In this document: positions 60,331-64,000 of the stretch, one piece after another
Position numbering within the stretch: the stretch's first letter is position 1
Layout: each line of letters starts with the position of its first letter
Assembly (NCBI GenBank): GCA_025738555.1
Contig: JAOVFP010000001.1
Span: 4,774,001 to 4,838,000, forward strand
Origin: Cyathus striatus
Taxonomy: Eukaryota > Basidiomycota > Agaricomycetes > Agaricales > Nidulariaceae
Direction of reading: 5' to 3'
DNA length: 64,000 nt
The notes under the pieces: generated by a model
The model's database searches: none
What the model saw: only the letters and a program-made list of their open reading frames with translations
What the model was told of the DNA's origin: nothing
Made by a program: the position numbers and the translations under genes

Positions 60331-61476
60331 CGTACTCAATTACTTCATATAAGTATACATTCACTTAGTTGTCTGCGCTTGCTGCTACGCTCCATGTGAC
60401 CGTGCAATCTGAAATAGAGATTCTAACATTATTTGCATGTGCGATATGCGATATATATTTGAACGCCATCATGAGATGAGTACTAACCATGTCATATTCC
60501 CATTTCACATCTTCTGATCCCAAACTTAGACATACTTCATAGGTCAATACTTCAGTATTCGAATATTTCCCGGTGGGATGATAAGGCGCGAGCTGCCACG
60601 TACATAATTGTGAACATGGAACCAGGGTACGAACTGGTGCGAAGTAGTCAGCACTGAGTACTGAAGCCTGACACGGACAGCTCGAAGCAAACTCAAAGGT
60701 CTTCAGGATCTTTCATGCTCGTGGATGGGTATCGGAGGGGAAGGTGTATGAAGAAGGTATAATCCTTGGGGGCCCCCTTGCAATATGCCTTCCAAGTTCT
60801 AGGAAGTACTTTTGTTTTGTTGAAATCTGTTGGTCAACTGTCACTGGACTGCCAAGAGATACACACTTTCCCACATTTCTAATCTACCACCCAGTGAACC
60901 ATCATCGACATCTACCCCAAATTTACCCGCCCACATCTCAATCAGGACAAAATACTTTATAAATTCAAAGAGGTTCCAAAGTATGGGAAATTTCCCACGT
61001 TGAGTGGGTGCTTAGTTTGTCCTGGCCCCTCCGGTTCTCGATTTTTTCCCCTTCAACCCTGTGGCTCACTCCCGGGCCTCAGTCCTGGCTATGTGTCTCT
61101 AAAGGTTTTATGGGAAGAACCAAGTTGCAAGAGCATTTAATGAAAACTCAGTGGGAACAAGTAAATGTATTAAATGTGCTAGATATTCAAAAGCTAATTA
61201 ATAATAGAGGTTCAAGCTGCATTCGCTGAGTTGACGAGCTTCTTAACGGGGGAGAGCTTTTATTTCCCAATTTCACACTTGTTTCGACTTGATAATATTG
61301 AAATTTGTCAGCCCACATGCAATGTGGCAAAAGACATCAACTTTGAGAAAATGGGTGCGATGTTAAGACTAAAAATATAGGGTGTTCATTGCAATCATCA
61401 AGTACCTGAGAGTTTACTGTGTACGCAGTGCAGTGTATAATTTATGAGCTTACAGAGTACTATACTGGTATACGAA
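60331..61476. other. Intergenic region
   Basis: Unassigned sequence between R1 copy 3 and the second GH12 gene. 61425-61476 is the duplicated GH12 3' flank. Short open frames at 60744-60962 and 61008-61229 have no recognisable content. Confidence 0.4.
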
Positions 61477-62546
61477 TTAATTTATGACCAAGCTGAACGC
61501 CGAACTATATGTATTATTAGTAAAGACACGGAAGAGGAAGTTCTTATTTTTCGTTACTTACTTAGTAAGGGTAGCAGACCCTGATGTTGCTTCCGTGCCT
61601 CCCTGTGCAGTTTTCAGGTATTGGGAGGTACTCACACCTTGACTGGAGGTGAGATACTAGACGAAATAAACATATAAGTGCCATGAGATTAGTGGGAAGT
61701 ATATTTTCACTTGCCTTTAAGAAGACATTCAGGTCTCCACTGAAGCTTGTAACAGAAGCACCGTTAGAGGGAAGGAAGGAGTACACGTTATTGGCTCCAT
61801 TGGACCCAGTATACAAGTTCCTTAACATAACAGTAGTTGGCACTTCAGTGATACTTGCTAAGAATCGAATCCTACATACCAGGTGTGCCCGGCAAGAGAG
61901 ATGCTGCTAGCTACAGCCTTGGGAGTTCCATCTGAGTTGTAAGCAGATGAAATAGGACCAGCGTTGAAGTTCGCAAGCCAGATCATAATTTCGTTAACGT
62001 TACTGCCACCGACCGTGGTAGAGGTAAACAGGTCATAAGCGACGTCAGCAACAACCGTGCCGGAGGTGGACTGAGACCACTTCCAGGTCGCCTACAAACA
62101 TATCGTTGAAATGGTTGCGAAAATACTAGGATGAAAAAAACTAACAGGGATGCTCTTGATAGCAGATAACTGTTTATTGAGACCGCTGTTTAGTTGGATG
62201 TTAGTGAAGCTCTTCACCCCGTTTCCTCCGGTCCAGGTCCAGGTATTTTTCCAAGCAATAGTTGTTCCGCTCAACGAAGTAAGAGAGGCGCAGTCAGATC
62301 CTGAGCTGGCACCATCTTTCCCCCATTGATCAAGAAGGAGTGAATATTGACCTGCTGTGACCGTATCCCATTGACCTGTGGGGTGGAATATTAGCAACTT
62401 ACGGATGCAAACAAAGCATTGGTATATGACATACCGCAATGGGATGAGGTATCAATTGACTGCCGCGCTTTTAACTCAGCAGCGGGAGCCGCAGAAATAA
62501 ATGGAATGAAGGCCAGAAAGAGCGCAAGCTTAGCACGAACGAACAT
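61477..62546 (-). CDS. GH12 endoglucanase/xyloglucanase, copy B
   Basis: Paralogue of the GH12 gene at 17365-18414, in inverted orientation. Six exons in coding order: 62435-62546, 62146-62375, 61880-62091, 61715-61820, 61562-61656, 61477-61504. They total 261 codons, so 260 residues. Signal peptide [18 protein letters not shown], then an apparent KR-like processing site (ELKARQS) absent from copy A. Nucleophile Glu in NEIMIWLA and acid/base Glu in GGTEATSG are present. Intron 1 has a normal GT donor; intron 4 has the GC donor (GCAAGT) shared with copy A. The last donor reads AA|GTAAGT, where copy A has AG|GTAAGT. If that intron is retained, a stop follows at once and eight residues are lost. 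A TATAAAA box lies at 62609-62615 (minus strand), 63 nt before the ATG. Confidence 0.93.
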
Positions 62547-63050
62547 TGTATTGAGAGTTTCGGGTTTCACGATTTGGTTTTGGCGAGAGACTTGTAACAC
62601 TAGCCAGCTTTTATATGCATACTTTTCGCTAAAGAAACGAAAGGTATTTCCGAGATATAACTTCAAGACTGTCATAGAACACATAAGACCGACACGCCAG
62701 ACTGTGCCGACACGAAAAAGAGTATTTTGATATACGGGCCGCAACGGACCTGGGAGGTTTGTGTCACCAGGAACATCATGTGCGTCGGTAATAAGTATCC
62801 ACAGAGTTATGATGGTGGAGGAGAATCGAAAGAAGCTTCAAGTTGCGCCTTACACCTTTCTCCGATAATACCTCACAGATGTTAAGTAGAGACTCGTTTA
62901 ATGAAGCAGCTGATTGGGACGCTTGTTTAGAGACCTCGTGGAGAATTTGTGGAGAACCAGTCCTAATGACGGGCCGCAGAAGTACAGGTCGTTGTTCCGA
63001 GATTTTTACAGCCCATAGCGACAGAGAAGCACGGGGAGAACGTAGTTAAG

Positions 63051-63379
63051 AACCATATAACGACATATGCAACTGCGCGAATTATCGGCCCGTGAATTGA
63101 TTCGAAAAAGCGTAGTCGACCGTATTCAAGGTAGAAAGTAGTCTAGTAGGCATAGCTTGAAGTGTGCTATACGGGTGTACTTCAAGTTGACTGTGGTGAC
63201 CCAAGTGGAGACGAAGGCCATATAGCACGTGTCAAGCTTCTGCGCCGCACACACGCGATGTTTGGCAACGGCATCCAGTTCAAGCATGAGCAGACCGCCA
63301 GGTACCAACTTGGCTAGTACTTACTAGCACCTTTTGAGCACCTTTCCAGCTAATTGCTGACAACCAGTGCTCGTTTGAA
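63051..63379. other. Intergenic region upstream of POP5
   Basis: Between the duplicated GH12 upstream block and POP5. A CCTTTTGAGCACC-type repeat word occurs near 63330. No gene recognised. Confidence 0.4.
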
Positions 63380-63949
63380 ATGGTCAGATTCAAGGTTCGT
63401 ATGCCATGGCCTCTATCCTTCAGTGCAAAGCTGATTTACATACAGAACCGCTGGCTTCTTGTCGAATTTATCCCTGTTAACCTTGGAGACAAGCCTAAAC
63501 TAGGGCCTTCCAATCTCGATGGAAAGACAATTTATGCTGCCCTACGCCAAAGTGTGATCACCAATTTTGGGGATACAGGTTGGGGAGCAGTAGGCTTATC
63601 GCTAACTGGTGTGTTCTTCTACATCTTCATGGCAGGCGTGTGCTAACAGCGTAGCGCTTTACTTCTCCAGTGAAATACTTTTCTCCTATGACGAACGTTT
63701 GCATAATACGCGTTGCCCGGGATCCACACAAAGTTGCATGGGCAGCCGTTACCCTTCTCACTTCCATCGAGGGTATCAAATATATACCGAATGTCGTCCA
63801 TTTATCGGGTTAGCTTTGCTCGACTTCCTTGCTGGGCAAGTCTGCTAAACATCTCGGTACCTTAGGAACAATCAAACACGTTCAGCTTGCAGCCATTGAG
63901 CACAACAGATTGGTTGTAGCTAGGTACAGGGCGCAAGCAAAGCTTTCTG
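63380..63949 (+). CDS. POP5: RNase P/MRP protein subunit POP5, 3' truncated by window
   Basis: Subunit of nuclear RNase P (tRNA 5' maturation) and RNase MRP (rRNA processing). Four exons are visible: 63380-63394, 63446-63608, 63671-63808, 63866-63949. The next intron starts at 63950 and its acceptor lies beyond the window. The first exon codes only MVRFK. The protein continues NRWLLVEFIPV, DGKTIYAALRQSVITNFGD, TGWGAVGLSLTVKYFSP, CIIRVARDPHKVAWAAVTLL, IKYIPNVVHLSGTIKHVQLA and NRLVVARYRAQAKL, which is the Pop5/Rpp14 fold pattern from start to near the end. Only the C-terminal tail is missing. Identity is secure. Confidence 0.95.
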
Positions 63950-64000
63950 GTATGTCTAGTGCTATCCTGTTCTATACACCACTGATGTTGTTTCCAGCTA

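Overview
The window is nuclear DNA of a filamentous basidiomycete, most likely a mushroom-forming Agaricomycete. The genes are split by many 45-70 nt GT..AG introns and include exons of 7-15 nt. The gene content also fits: a tandem P450 family, GH12 and GH92 glycosidases, a fungal-type GST and a C2-domain phosphatidylserine decarboxylase. All gene models were read by eye from splice signals and family motifs. Where exon lengths are given, they sum to an open frame with the correct stop.

Layout. 0-2.1 kb: 3' part of an allantoate-permease-type MFS transporter. 3.7-8.0 kb: two divergently transcribed calmodulin genes with the same eight-exon architecture. 8.7-16.0 kb: two small hydrophilic-protein genes, a secreted GH92 alpha-mannosidase and a long, probably mitochondrial protein. 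17.4-19.3 kb: a secreted GH12 endoglucanase convergent with a GST. 20.1-24.0 kb: a KH-domain splicing protein (KHDC4/BLOM7 type) and a membrane-anchored extended SDR (3-beta-HSD-like). 24.2-45.7 kb: five full-length members and one relic of a single P450 family, interrupted by the 1193-residue phosphatidylserine decarboxylase. Three of the five long P450 copies carry lesions. 46.4-50.4 kb: an anoctamin (TMEM16) protein and a probable mitochondrial HMG-box protein. 51-60.3 kb: three copies of an unrecognised repeat/gene family (R1) around an FN3-like/coiled-coil protein gene. 61.4-63.1 kb: a second GH12 gene, the inverted duplicate of the first. 63.4 kb to the end: the RNase P/MRP subunit POP5, cut by the window edge.

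How the genes relate. Most genes are unrelated housekeeping or secreted functions. The SDR next to the P450 cluster could belong to one oxidative tailoring pathway, but no scaffold-making enzyme is visible. The GH12 pair, GH92 and GST fit a plant-biomass-degrading lifestyle.

The most novel material is R1. Each copy has an acidic open reading frame and a conserved arginine-rich tail. Downstream are repeated modules made of a GC hairpin followed directly by a splice donor and a branch-point motif; they look like introner-type elements, meaning introns that have multiplied. No rRNA, tRNA, CRISPR array or recognisable transposase was found.
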